Source: Chara braunii (taxonomy: Eukaryota > Streptophyta > Charophyceae > Charales > Characeae). From it: DNA of 37,361 bases. Each line of letters begins with the position of its first letter. Position 1 is the first letter of the stretch. Under the pieces are notes generated by a model. The model was not told where the DNA came from and did no database searches. It saw only the letters and a program-made list of their open reading frames with translations. The position numbers and the translations under genes are program-made. This document shows, in pieces, positions 19,500-29,340 of this stretch. The DNA is taken from positions 6,927,990 through 6,965,350 of the forward strand of contig BFEA01000011.1 in the NCBI GenBank assembly GCA_003427395.1. Direction: 5' to 3'.

Positions 19500-20870
19500 C
19501 TAGAGGGACAGACGTGTAATACTTCTAGCAATGCACCTGATCAAGAATCATCCACAAAACAGTCTGTCATCCAAGAAGATTGGAAATGAATGGAGACAAG
19601 TGTGTGCATGCCTAATCTTAAGTCGGTGGTAGGTGAAATTAATAACTTCGGCAACGCGTCTCATCAAGTCGAAACTAAGGCAGTCGGTTACCTTGTTGGC
19701 TGCATCAATATTATTGTCGATAGCCAACTCCTTGTTGGCGGTTGTTTGATTGTTTTATGGTGTTTGACCTGAGATGGTCGGATTGTTTTTTTATCTTGTA
19801 TTATTGGAAGTATCTAATGATGATTTTGATCCTTTTAGTTGTCATTTCAGATTGAATATTTATTTTTATCGACTACGGTCGATCCTTTTGATATAATAAT
19901 GTATGGTTGTTATAATTTTCTTTTAACGGTCTGTCTAAGGGACTTGGATGAAATGTGGTTTCACACTTAGTTGAAACCGTCCTAGTTGACCGACGTCCGT
20001 TTCGTACTTAGGAGATCAGCGCCCTAAGGAACGGACGACGCTCGGGTCCGCTTGGCGTTTAACCAAGCGTATCCATACTACAGCAAATTAGCAAACACCC
20101 TCCGTTGACCCACCTCTGCAATTGCATTTAAAAGCTTTCTCACGTGGGTCAGTAGCTCGGTAGGGATATACCCTTAGTGTGGTGACAGCCCCTTAGGGAA
20201 GGAAAGATGTGCCTCGCGAAAACCTGTCTTGTCATAGGGGATCGTGGGATGTATAGCTACCGCACCCGGCTAGAGCGGCGAAGGGGCGACGCAACCGCGG
20301 CCGTCTCGACGGTTCGCAGAGTTATTTTACGTCGTTCCCGAGTTGTCTCTCTGTAGTATTTGTTTAACTCTTGCGTGACATGGTCGAGAGGGCTCTCGCC
20401 TCTACGAAAAGGCAGAAGCCAATGCGCTCCACAACGGTCTTAAGGCTAGACGAGTTGTTTAACGAGCGCCCGCTGCTCATGCCCATGCTTCCTACTTACC
20501 GGCGAGTCATCCAGTTGTTGAGCTTCTATCCTGGCTCATCCACATGTGTCTGACCAGCTGCTGACTCAAGACAAAATCAGATATGTCACCTAGTATTTCG
20601 TCCAGCAGCAGCGACACCACGATGTGGGAAGGTACACACGACACTCAATCATGCATTAAAGCCAATGTAGGGCTTCTGGAGGCAATGCACTTCACTGGTG
20701 AACATTCCGCTAATGACGCTCCACGAGGCCACTCCACGCATACAGTACGTACTCGACAACCCCCACTTGCGTCCATTTCTTCTTCGGCCTCCAACCCCAA
20801 GGTCAACTCCAAATCTCATCTTGTCGGCCTTAGTCTTGCCAGCGATCATCAACACCGGATGCAGCGAGTA
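19500..20870. other. No recognisable gene; leader remnant of element B-family copy at right edge
   Basis: 19500-20360 shows no coding features. A short frame 20371-20553 (DELFNERPLLMPMLPTYRRV) matches nothing I know. 20600-20870 lies inside the element whose primer site is at 20874 and is therefore probably its leader. Confidence 0.45.
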
Positions 20871-20873
20871 CCA

Positions 20874-20885
20874 GCTCCGATACCA
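20874..20885 (-). other. Primer-binding site (tRNA-iMet type), element B family
   Basis: Coding strand TGGTATCGGAGC, two bases inside the LTR end (…TTCATTGCA on the minus strand). Same single-base variant as element A, although the LTRs are unrelated. Confidence 0.78.
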
Positions 20886-21048
20886 ATTGCAATGAACCAC
20901 TTAGTTCGACACTCCATGCACATGCTCAATGAGAGCTCACACAAAATCCACACTGAAGAGCAGAGATGAAAAATTCCAGCGAATTATCATATTACACAGT
21001 TTGAGAGTTCCACTTACCAAACGGTCTCCCTTCCTCTCTCTCCCTCAT

Positions 21049-21052
<4 letters not shown>

Positions 21053-21147
<95 letters not shown>

Positions 21148-21171
21148 NCCCCCCCCCCCCCCCCCCCCCCC
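21053..21171. repeat. Poly-C run of about 119 positions with one N
   Basis: Uninterrupted C apart from N at 21148, followed by CG and a CT repeat (21172-21198). This length of C homopolymer is very unusual; the true length is unreliable. It produces the polyproline and polyglycine frames seen here, which are not genes. Confidence 0.9.
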
Positions 21172-21554
21172 GCCCTCTCTCTCTCTCTCTCTCTCTCTGA
21201 AGATCCCGACTCTAGATACATCCGCCCACTACTCAACTCTACTCTTACTACCACCTCAGCGGCTATGGCCACCTTCATACTACAGAGCAGCGCTGCCCAG
21301 CCAGGGTTCTAGTGCTAGGTGAACTCGCAAATAGCGCACAAGCGCTCAGCAACACTTCCACACTACTCACAAACGAGCAATCTGTCCGAAATGTGGCTTG
21401 CCAGTCCCTATATTGACTTCAACTGGGCCTGGACTCGTCCCAGGCTCTGCTTCTCTTGGCTTAACTTTAACCGGTACCAGTTGTCAGCGGCCTGTTTGCT
21501 TTTGGAATATTGATGCTCGGTACCTTCCAAAATTTTCCTTGGTGTGCTGCTGCC

Positions 21555-21625
21555 TTTTGACTGTGGGACGTGACTTTTGGCTGTGGGACATGACTTTTGC
21601 ATGTGGGACGTGACTTTTGACTGGG
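21555..21625. repeat. 20-base tandem repeat, 3.5 copies
   Basis: Unit TTTTGACTGTGGGACGTGAC at 21555, 21575 and 21595 with one or two changes per copy, then a partial copy. Confidence 0.88.
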
Positions 21626-21870
21626 TATCTGTTGGATTGGACCTCCTCTGGGGTACCCGACTTGACCTTGTCTGTATCTCGCCGAATTGCCCTCTTTTGA
21701 CCGGGGGACTTTTGACCCTGAAATCTGAATTTGGGGTGTGCAGCGTGAAATCCCTTTCAAAGAAAAACAAGGGAGTGGAAGAAGAAGAGGCCGGGAGGGG
21801 GTGAGATTCTTACCTCTCATCGCCTTGTACAAAGATGGACCCGGTATGCTTTGCTTTAACATGTTTGACG

Positions 21871-22027
21871 GATGGTTTCATCCGGTTGTGAGCCAAGATG
21901 TGGATGCTACCTCTTGAACGGGTGTTTGAAAAGTGTGGTCATCTTGTGATCTCAGGTCACTGGGTGGCTCGTCCGATTGCGCAGCATGGATGGAGGAAAA
22001 GAGTAGTAGGTGGCCGCAAAGAATGGA
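21871..22027. other. No feature seen
   Basis: Short unannotated stretch between the LTR and the first duplicated block. Contains a 6-bp hairpin CGGATG-GTTT-CATCCG near 21869-21884. Confidence 0.4.
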
Positions 22028-22212
22028 GAGGAAGGAGGAGGACAAGGCAGGCGGCTTACCTGACCTACTGTTGGTAATTTTGTTTCATTATCATTGCATC
22101 TGTCTCTTATACACATCTAGATGTGTATAAGAGACAGGAGGAAGGAGGAGGACAAGGCAGGCGGCTTACCTGACCTACTGTTGGTAATTTTGTTTCATTA
22201 TCATTGCATCTG
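22028..22212. repeat. 75-base duplication flanking sequencing adapter 1
   Basis: 22028-22102 and 22138-22212 are identical; the adapter junction sits between them. One genomic copy is expected. Confidence 0.93.
22100..22137. other. Nextera mate-pair junction adapter (not genomic), copy 1
   Basis: CTGTCTCTTATACACATCT at 22100-22118 followed by its exact reverse complement at 22119-22137. These are two back-to-back Tn5 mosaic ends, the circularisation junction of Nextera mate-pair libraries (established knowledge). It is contamination left in the assembly. Confidence 0.97.
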
Positions 22213-22245
22213 GTCGTATTTGCGGCCAAGTACACTTTGTGCGCA

Positions 22246-22471
22246 AGTCAGGAGGGGTTGCGCCTCAATCCTCTCGTCCTATAGCCATCTCCCTTCCTCA
22301 TATGTCCTTTCCCTCATCCATCTCTTACTTCTGCAGAGGCTGTCTCTTATACACATCTAGATGTGTATAAGAGACAGAGTCAGGAGGGGTTGCGCCTCAA
22401 TCCTCTCGTCCTATAGCCATCTCCCTTCCTCATATGTCCTTTCCCTCATCCATCTCTTACTTCTGCAGAGG
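22246..22471. repeat. 94-base duplication flanking sequencing adapter 2
   Basis: 22246-22339 and 22378-22471 are identical, separated by the second adapter junction. Confidence 0.93.
22340..22377. other. Nextera mate-pair junction adapter (not genomic), copy 2
   Basis: Same 38-base palindrome of two mosaic ends as at 22100. The frames 21933-22130 and 22121-22360 run through adapters and have no meaning. Confidence 0.97.
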
Positions 22472-23332
22472 GGTCCTCTGCCTTCCACTTTGAGTCCGAG
22501 CTCAACTATAGGAATCGCAGTAGGGTAGCTAGCGGTGGAAGACAGCTCGAGAGAGGGAGGAGTGAAGGCGATCGACAAAGAGGGAAAAGAAGGCAACACA
22601 GAAGCAGGACAGATGAGACACTTACCTACCGCACATATGAACTTCAGCAACCATGCGAGCAACTGGGTGCTTAGACATCACGTGAAGAAATCTGAGTGAC
22701 GGGAACTTCTGCAGCTGGACCGTCCACCAACCACAACTTGTTGTGAGATGTTCAAGTTAGAGCATGCCTGTTCAGACCTAAAAGATGGTGATGTTTGAGC
22801 AGGGCAAGGCCAGAGGAAACTCGTGTGGAAGCTCGCAGTGATAATGACTGACATGCAAATCGTTTGTTAGACTTGATCATAGGGCGAAAGTCTAATCGAT
22901 CTGTCAGGTAGCTGGTTCCCACCGAGTTACCAACCCATATTGGTTGCTTATGCCGTTGTAATCATCGTCCTCTCCCCGTTGCACATATTGTCTCCTTCCT
23001 GTTGTTATCGTCATTTTTCCTCCCTGTTCGTGATTGTCTTTATCATCCAAATATTGTTCCTTTTCATGAGCAGGGTCCTTTCTGGCCGCTGACCGCCGTT
23101 CTTGTATTGTCGTCGTCATTTACCGTCTGTCTTCTCTTCGTTATTTTTTATTATGATTACCCTTTCGAACCTGGACACAATTTCGGCCAGGTGTATTCCG
23201 CTTGTGCCCGACATCAAGGCCAGAAACATACACGAAATCACGAAGCAGTTGGGCAGTGCTATTCGTTGTGGGAGGAAGATAATGAAAGGCAGGAGAAAGA
23301 GGGAAGAAAAGCAGGAGGAGGAGAAGTAAAAA

Positions 23333-23387
<55 letters not shown>

Positions 23388-24639
23388 GGCCATGGGAGGC
23401 GGAGAAGAAGAAACTTACCTCGGTCTTTTGGAATGCAAAATGTTGTCGGTGCGGGATTAACCTGAGCGTTCAGCCATGGCGCCAAGCTGTGCGCTAGCTC
23501 ACGCGCGCTCGCTACTTGGATGAATCCAACGAGTGGCTCTTCTGCATTGGCCTCTCGAGGTTCATCGTGACAAGAATAGAGTGTTGTAACTTACCTATCT
23601 TGGATGGGAACTGCCTAGTAACCGTGAGATATCAGGTCACGCTTACATCCTTGAAAGGTGCATTCATCTGCCAACATCTGAGATGCAGTCATTTTTCTTT
23701 CGTTCTTTCTTCTCTTTTTCTTCTCTTTTTCTTTTTTCTTTATTTATTTGTTTGTTTTAGCTTTTTTCTCACTTGTTTGTTCTACCTGAATGAGTAAGGG
23801 ACCGTAATCGTGGTCAGGTGCACTTCAGATTTGGCCTGGATTACCGTTGGATCGTGTAGTATATGACCACGTAACCCTCTCGAGGATCATTGTGGCTGGG
23901 ATAGTTTGTTGTCATAATCGAAGCTTGAACGTGAGATACAAAGCGAGCACGAGCCATGGCGTTGCACTGATTACACCCTTGCTCCTTCTACACGCTGCTC
24001 ATCACTTCTACCGACTGCTTGGGTTGCGATAATCCCGATGGCTTGTCGCCGACGGTACTATGAGAAGTTGATGGCTGAAGAAGCGCAAAAGAAGATGAGA
24101 CGAAAAAGAGGGGGAGGAGAAGCCTGGGAGATGAGGAGAATGGCAACGAAGGGGGATATGGTGAGAGACCTAGCGGTCGACCAAGACAGTGTCCGATGAC
24201 TGTTTCAAACAAGCCAGTGTGCTGGATGTGTGGTGGTGTTGGGCTAGGAGTGCCACTTATTGCATCTTCAAACTGTCCGTTGTTGTCTGTGACGTCTCAA
24301 CTCTGCACTGGAGTCAGTTTCCACAGATCGTTGCTACCATTTCTATTGCACGCTACTACCATCAATGCTGTAGCAAGTGATTGATGTTGGAACTACTACA
24401 TGAGATGCGTACAGGGTCAGATATGTGCTTCTGTACTAAGTACTTTGACTACCGTCATGGAGTTGCAATTTTACCTCAACAGATTATTGTTATTACACAG
24501 TTTGGTACCTGCTGGTGCGTGAGATAGCAACTTGTGCTCAATTCTGGTGCTTGGTGTAACTAAGATTGTTGTTGGAAGGCCGCGAGGTGTTGAAATTACT
24601 ATATTGTTTTGGAGGAGACTCACTACAACAGCCAAGACT
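22472..24639. other. No recognisable gene; possible minus-strand splice donors
   Basis: No protein match. Minus-strand donor-like sites lie at 22625 (G/GTAAGT, intron base 1) and 23418 (AG/GTAAGT), each followed on that strand by pyrimidine-rich sequence. Two diverged copies of a block with CCTCTCGAGG and CGTGAGATA occur at 23553-23643 and 23875-23955. Confidence 0.45.
23335..23384. repeat. GA microsatellite, about 25 units
   Basis: Uninterrupted GA dinucleotides; on the minus strand this is a CT run downstream of a donor-like site at 23418. Confidence 0.93.
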
Positions 24640-25196
24640 GCTCCTCAGTCCCGAAATTGTTATTTGATTAGACGCAGGATTCACGACAACATTTTCCTGG
24701 TCAATGAGATCCTCAAGTTAACGAGGCAGGACAAAAGCAACGCTGCCGTGGTCTTCATCGACTTCGGAAAAGCATACGACCATGTGGACTAGACCTTCTT
24801 AGATAGGTGAATGCAGAAAATGAATATTGGGCCAATCTTCTGTCGTTGGACTGAGATCCTTCATCACAATGCTACGACGAGCGTCCAGGTCAACGGACGG
24901 ATGGCACCAGTAATCTCACTGCAACGGTCGGTCCGCCAAGGAGACCCCTTGGCCCCCTTCCTTTTTATCATTGTGATGGAGGCATTGGCAGCGAACCTCC
25001 ATACTAACAAAGATCTCAGAAAGTTACAGATCTCTGCCATCCCTGAGGAGGCGATCCCCGTATGTTCGATGTTCGCGGATGACCTGACAGTACTGGTGGA
25101 CGCCACCCCCGAGAACATGGAAGACATTAAACATTTGTTGGACCGATTCACGACAGTTTCGGATATGACGATCAATTGGGAGAATAAAACGCTGGG
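24640..25196 (+). pseudogene. LINE reverse transcriptase, palm domain
   Basis: Reads RRRIHDNIFLVNEILKL, FIDFGKAYDHVD, QRSVRQGDPLAPFLFI and CSMFADDLTVLVD. FADD at 25072-25083 holds the two catalytic Asp, and RQGDPLAPFLF is the characteristic LINE motif 5. Two stops interrupt it: TAG at 24790-24792, where Trp is usual after DHVD (TGG to TAG), and TGA at 24808-24810. Otherwise the same frame is kept across both. The reading moves to another frame near 25190. RT copies the LINE RNA at a nicked target. Confidence 0.92.
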
Positions 25197-25745
25197 ATGG
25201 TGGATCCATCACCAAGGAGTGCGTCCGCCGGAACAGCCGCAAACGACGAATGGATCCTTAAACCGGCATTGCAAAAACTGACACATTGGAACGACAAGCA
25301 TACATCCTTGATTGGTAGAGCTCTGGCAATTAACAACGCAGTCTTAGCAGCCCTCTGGTATAGATCGGCCCTTTGGGCCCTCAGTAAAGACGCAGTTAGA
25401 TCACTAAAGAGGCAAAGTGCCGCCCTGCTGTGGAGAGGCAATAGTGAACTTCCAAACGCCATAAGTAGAGTGGCTTGGTCATCGGTGATCCAGCCCAAGG
25501 ACAAAGGGGGCTTGGGTATCCTGGACCCAGTCATCCAGGTAACCGCGCTGATGATGCAATGGATCAGACGACTCGTATTTACGCCGGACCTTCCCTGGTA
25601 CTCTCTTGCTCTTGAACAGATTGCTAGATTGGCACCGCAAGCCCCACGAGGTCTGGATACCCTAACCTGGCTCAAGGACCGATATTGGTCCATACCACGG
25701 CGCCCTCAGGTCAACAGAGACTCCACTCGTAGAGTGATTTCTGGC
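25197..25745 (+). pseudogene. LINE RT thumb and downstream region
   Basis: Frame 25197-25817 is meaningful to about 25740: LQKLTHWNDKHTSLIGRALA, AINNAVLAALWYRSALWALS, LLWRGNSEL, AWSSVIQPKDKGGLGILDP. These are the usual segments following RT in plant LINEs (W....LS..GR...IN.V....WY and W..V..PK..GGLG). After TRRVISGPE the sense reading passes to the frame starting at 25751. Confidence 0.87.
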
Positions 25746-26446
25746 CCCGAGTGCTCAAGGCCTGGCGCCAACTGCCACTGCCAGAAAAAACCTCGCCGAA
25801 CAGATGGGAAGAAGTGATGAGGCAACCCCTCTTCGGCAACAAAAATATCACTGATAGAAATGGTAGGGTACACCGCAGTTCGGACCCCCCGTGGATCAGC
25901 TGGGTCAGAAACGGTATAGTAAGGATCAAAGACATATGGGACCCGGCGAGAAGGGACTGGAAGACCGTGCCACAGTTGAGGGTTCAGATGAGGTACTCTC
26001 ATGACATCAAAAAGAACCTAGAAACCCTGATCTTTGACATTCCTCTTGATTGGGTACGCACCCTTCGAAAAGGACCGCGGCTAGTGATAGGAGATTGGGT
26101 CGCAGCACCGGATGACACGCAAAGTGTTGGCAGGGTGGTGGATGTGCGGGCAGACAAATCCCAGGTCAAACTCTTCCATAAGGGAAAGGACAACATTCTC
26201 ACCTTGCACTCCCCGGATACAGTAAGGTGGTGGAAGAATGAAGAGTTGCACAGAATCCGGGTACTGGGACACAAAGACGAATGGATTGCATATCGCCCCG
26301 ATTCCCCCCTTGCTGAACTCTCCTTCGATCTGGCGGAGTGGTGCTGGACGCCTGCACGCAGAACACAAGCCAATCCGAACATAAACCTCCTGGGTCTGTC
26401 CGTGAAGGCCACCTGCACGCAGAACACAAGCCAATCCGGCTGCTGA
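25745..26446 (+). pseudogene. LINE region with SH3/Tudor-like segment
   Basis: Frame 25751-26446. It starts with VLKAWRQLPLPEK, continues WEEVMRQPLFGN, WISWVRNGIVRIKDIWD, and then, at about 26085-26270, a beta-rich stretch: GDWVAAPDDTQSVGRVVDV, VKLFHKGKDNILTLHS, WWKNEELHRIRVLG. The short strands and GD-V-x-G-V pattern suggest an SH3, Tudor or KOW-type barrel, placed between RT and the zinc finger. No such domain is standard in L1-like elements that I know well. The fold call is an inference from pattern. The frame ends in a 27-base direct repeat (26351 and 26412). Confidence 0.7.
26351..26438. repeat. 27-base direct repeat inside the LINE, offset 61
   Basis: CCTGCACGCAGAACACAAGC plus CAATCCG at 26351-26377 and again at 26412-26438. 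The 61-base offset is not a multiple of three and sits where the reading frame changes. Confidence 0.85.
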
Positions 26447-27372
26447 GGCCAAAAGTGAATCTTAAAGAGGTAGTAAAAGCCCGCTGGATAGCCCACCTGA
26501 ACTTAAATCAGGGGACCGTACGCCCGATTCGGCGGTTCTCAACCATGAGATCCAAACCGGCCAAATTTGCGTCGTTGCAGTGGCAGATAGAGCACCGCTG
26601 CCTTCCGACAAATAATTGGCTTATAGATCGTACGTTCCTGGAGCAGAAGGGTCTGGCGCTCCCCTGGTGCAGATCCTGCCAAAATGCTTTCCCCTCCCGA
26701 AAGATCCCGGAAACTATTGAACATATCTTCCTACAGTGCCCGGGGGCGGTCCTCACTTGGCGCTGGTGGGATAGGATATGGAGCCTCCTGCACACTGGAT
26801 CGAACTGGCTGTGGGATTGGAGAGCGCTCCTTTGTGAAGCATGGACCTCCCCCACGGACAGCGAGTTTGAAAATAATATGTTTAAAATAGGGGGGAGAGC
26901 GGTTATTTGGGCACTTTGGAGGAAGCGCTGCACCTACACCATCGAGGGGGTCCGTATGGAAGGAGAGGAAGTAACGGAAATAATTAAACAGTATATACAA
27001 CAAGATCTCCTCTCCCGATGGCAGAAGGTGAAGAACCAATTACAGAAGTATCACCTAAAGAAAGACATCATACAAGCAATTAACCATTTCTCAGGGGACT
27101 GGCTGGGCAGCGAAAATGGGGGCTGGATCGCCTACATCCGATGGGAGGGCGGACAGTCTCCCGGACAGGAACAGGCGGACTTCAAGAGGGACTACTGCAT
27201 CTTCTTCAAAGACTGGACTAAAGTGGACCAAGGCGTGCCGCTGCGCTCACCCGCAGATTTCCCGGACCCCTTCCCCCCCCATCAGCTTTCCATGGTAGAT
27301 ACATGCAGTAACCGACAGCCTCTAGCTGAGAGGAGCAACCAGGGGCAGAATAGGTGCATAACAGCCACATAA
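26447..27372 (+). pseudogene. LINE C-terminal region with RT zinc finger (zf-RVT)
   Basis: Frame 26338-27372, meaningful from about 26447. WQIEHRCLPTNNWLIDR leads into a zinc-finger pattern CRSCQNAF...ETIEHIFLQCPGA (26668-26739; C-x2-C ... H-x4-C), the zf-RVT module found at the end of many plant LINE polyproteins. It is followed by WRWWDRIWSLL and GRAVIWALWRKRCTYTIEG. The last ~150 residues (EVTEIIKQYIQQDLLSRW, NHFSGDWLGSENGGWIAYIR) have no motif I can name. The frame ends at TAA-type stop 27370-27372, 280 bases before the A tail. Confidence 0.87.
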
Positions 27373-27586
27373 AAAAAGCTTAGCTGCAATAGGCTAACTT
27401 AGGCAGGGGTGAGGGGTGGTACATCCTTCTTGAAGGAAGCAATCAATGCCGCCCACTCGGGCCTCTCAACCTTAATGGGGAGGAGCGTGGTGTAAGTCAA
27501 CTTTGTACTATTCAATGGCTTGCCGGGGGAATAGGAACCGGACTGTTGCTCCCCAGAATGGCAGGAGCCAGAACCAAGAGGTTCTG

Positions 27587-27649
27587 ATAAAACAAACAAA
27601 CAAACAAACAAACAAACAAAACAAAAAAAAAAAAAAAAAAAAAAAAAAA
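27587..27649 (+). repeat. LINE 3' tail: AAAC repeat then poly-A
   Basis: About seven AAAC units and then a 28-base A run. The 3' untranslated region is 27373-27586. This marks the 3' end of the element. Confidence 0.85.
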
Positions 27650-28289
27650 CGGCAGTCTGAGGCCATTTAGCAATCAAGTGAGATTATGGGCGGCGATCCA
27701 TAACTCAAAGACCAGTGGTTGCACCTCCGCGTGTAAATCAAGTGGCTTGGTGGGTCACTTCAGCTTCATCTGTATAACTCTATGGGCTATTGGAATAGGT
27801 AAATAAGTGGTTATTGGGACTTGGTGGTGGTCGGTGAAAGAGGTGTGACAGCCAGTTGAGGCACAAGAGTGAGCTGCAGTGTCAAAAACATTTGCCTGAT
27901 CAATCGACATGACTGCTATTCATCCTGAAAGCCTCTCGATAGTGTTTGAGAGATCCCCTATTGAATCTTGAGAGTCTGAGCGAGGCTTTTTGTTCTCTGG
28001 CCCTCTTTTTATCTTTGAGGCTTCTCTGAGGAGAAGACAGCTGGCAGAGTCACACTCTGACCTGACTGTGTTACTATACTGTCAAGCAGGACCTCAGGTT
28101 GCCCATCGACTGCAGGAGCTCTGCTGGAGTTCAGGTGGAACACTGGTGGTAGGGAACACTAAGGTAGGCAAGTGTCTCCGTGTCACATCCTGTATAGCCC
28201 TGTCTATACTACTCTCTATTGCAAAGATCGAGGAAAGTTCGAGAAGCTGTTACATTCTTTGACCCTTCTAGTGGAAGAGAACTTACCCT
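27650..28289. other. No recognisable gene
   Basis: Frame 27990-28262 matches nothing known. Contains AAGGTAGGCA near 28162, donor-like on the plus strand. No repeat family identified. Confidence 0.4.
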
Positions 28290-28856
28290 TTGACAGGTGA
28301 TTCGGTACAAGTGGGAGGAAGGCAGCAAAAGGAGATGTGCAGTTGGGAGAGCAATAAGGTTGGCTTCTCAGAAGTGATGGTGGCAGGAAAGAAATACTCC
28401 TGTTTCACGATTCTAGACAAAAGTCCTCCCCCCTCCACGAGTGCCCCAGCATTCTCCAAGTGCGTAGTGAAGAAACCAATGGTAGACGAAGTCTATATGG
28501 CATTATTCAAACCAAAGAAGAGAAACAAGGAGCAAGCTGTTAGTTCTGAGAACTAGGCTGACAAATTACCACCCCCAAGGAGCAAGTTGTTAGTTCTGAG
28601 AACTAGGCTGACAAATTACCACCCCCAACCAAATCAATCTTGAAGGAGTTTGCAGATCTTGAGAAGGCGCCTAGAGGAGTAGTTGAACGAGAAATTAAGC
28701 ACCTCGTTGAGATAGCACCCGGATGTAAAGTGCCACAGGGGCCGATCTATAGGATGTTTCCAAAACAGTTCGAAGAGTTGTGCAAATAGTTGGACAAGTT
28801 AATACAAGGGGTGGATCAAGCCCAGTTCATCCCTGTATGGCGCCCTAAAAGAAGGT
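28290..28856 (+). pseudogene. Element D pol: protease-RT linker and start of RT
   Basis: 28629-28790 reads LKEFADLEKAPRGVVEREIK, then GPIYRMFPKQFEEL, close to the element B reading at 13988-14212, so D and B are related families. The preceding frame 28290-28556 ends in an acidic/basic segment of the kind found between protease and RT. A 50-base tandem duplication (28527-28628) interrupts the reading. Confidence 0.78.
28527..28628. repeat. 50-base tandem duplication
   Basis: AAGGAGCAAGCTGTTAGTTC begins at 28527 and recurs at 28577 with one C/T difference; both copies end in ACCACCCCCAA. The one-base difference suggests real duplication followed by mutation, or merged alleles. Confidence 0.88.
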
Positions 28857-29340
28857 GAGTATTGACTATATGACCATGAAAAATGTAAAGCCCATACCGT
28901 GCATACACATTTTGTGAGACCGTTTGCAGGGAAGCATTTCTCGAAGATAGACCTGAAGTCCGGGCATCATCTGATCGAAATAAAGACCAGCAAAAGACTG
29001 CATATAGAACTAGATATGGACATTGTGAGTTCACTGTGATGCCCTTTGGACTGACAAACGCCCTTGTAACATTTCAACGCTGTGGTAGTATATCTAGATG
29101 ATATCTTAGTGTTTACTAAGACATCAAAGGAGCATCAGCCGCATTTACAAAAAGTTTTGTCCAAGCTGAGGGAAGTTCAGTTCATAATGAACCCGAAGAA
29201 GCGTGAGTGGGCCGCAAGTGTTGCACCTTGGCCATATCATAGATGGAGATGAGAGTACAAACGGAAAATTAACAAAATAGCAAAGCAGTTAGAGACTCGC
29301 CAACGCCCAGGACTCTCACGGAACTGCATTTGTTCCTAGG
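28857..29340 (+). pseudogene. Element D reverse transcriptase core
   Basis: Fragments in several frames: [20 protein letters not shown], then [20 protein letters not shown] with the catalytic YLDD at 29091-29102, then LSKLREVQFIMNPKK. Between FQR and YLDD about 20 codons are missing compared with element A, so the palm is deleted internally. Upstream motif LDLKSGYHQ survives only as [10 protein letters not shown] (about 28951-28983). Confidence 0.85.

Larger units (their letters stand above)
16500..19500. other. No recognisable gene
   Basis: No protein match on either strand. Items seen: a 10-bp perfect hairpin at 16821-16844; a TATA-like TATAAAAG at 17435-17442; imperfect repeats at 17845-18090; a direct repeat of CCCACACTTGCTTGACCC at 18775 and 18847. 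The minus-strand frame 17945-18418 is not conserved-looking. Confidence 0.5.
20888..21870 (-). repeat. 5' LTR of an element B-family copy (outer end uncertain)
   Basis: Inner edge is fixed by the adjacent primer site and by the match to 13439-13529. The outer edge could not be set; sequence character changes after about 21860. Inside are a poly-C run, a CT microsatellite and a 20-base tandem repeat. Confidence 0.6.
24640..27649 (+). mobile_element. 5'-truncated L1-like LINE
   Basis: Plus-strand non-LTR retrotransposon. RT homology begins abruptly near 24640, past the first RT motifs and any ORF1 or endonuclease, consistent with 5' truncation during target-primed reverse transcription. Order: RT, thumb region, an extra beta-rich segment, RT zinc finger, 3' untranslated region, and an AAAC/A tail ending at 27649. 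At least three frame changes and two in-frame stops make it dead. No target-site duplication was found by eye. Confidence 0.88.

Noticed and set aside
21045-21322. Polyproline and polyglycine frames
   Set aside because: Translation of the poly-C run and CT repeat.
21933-22360. Two frames of 65 and 79 codons
   Set aside because: They run through mate-pair adapter sequence and its artificial duplications.
22100-22377. CRISPR-like or transposon-end reading of the two identical palindromes 240 bases apart
   Set aside because: The palindrome is exactly two Tn5 mosaic ends as used in Nextera mate-pair libraries; flanks are exact duplications and the setting is eukaryotic.
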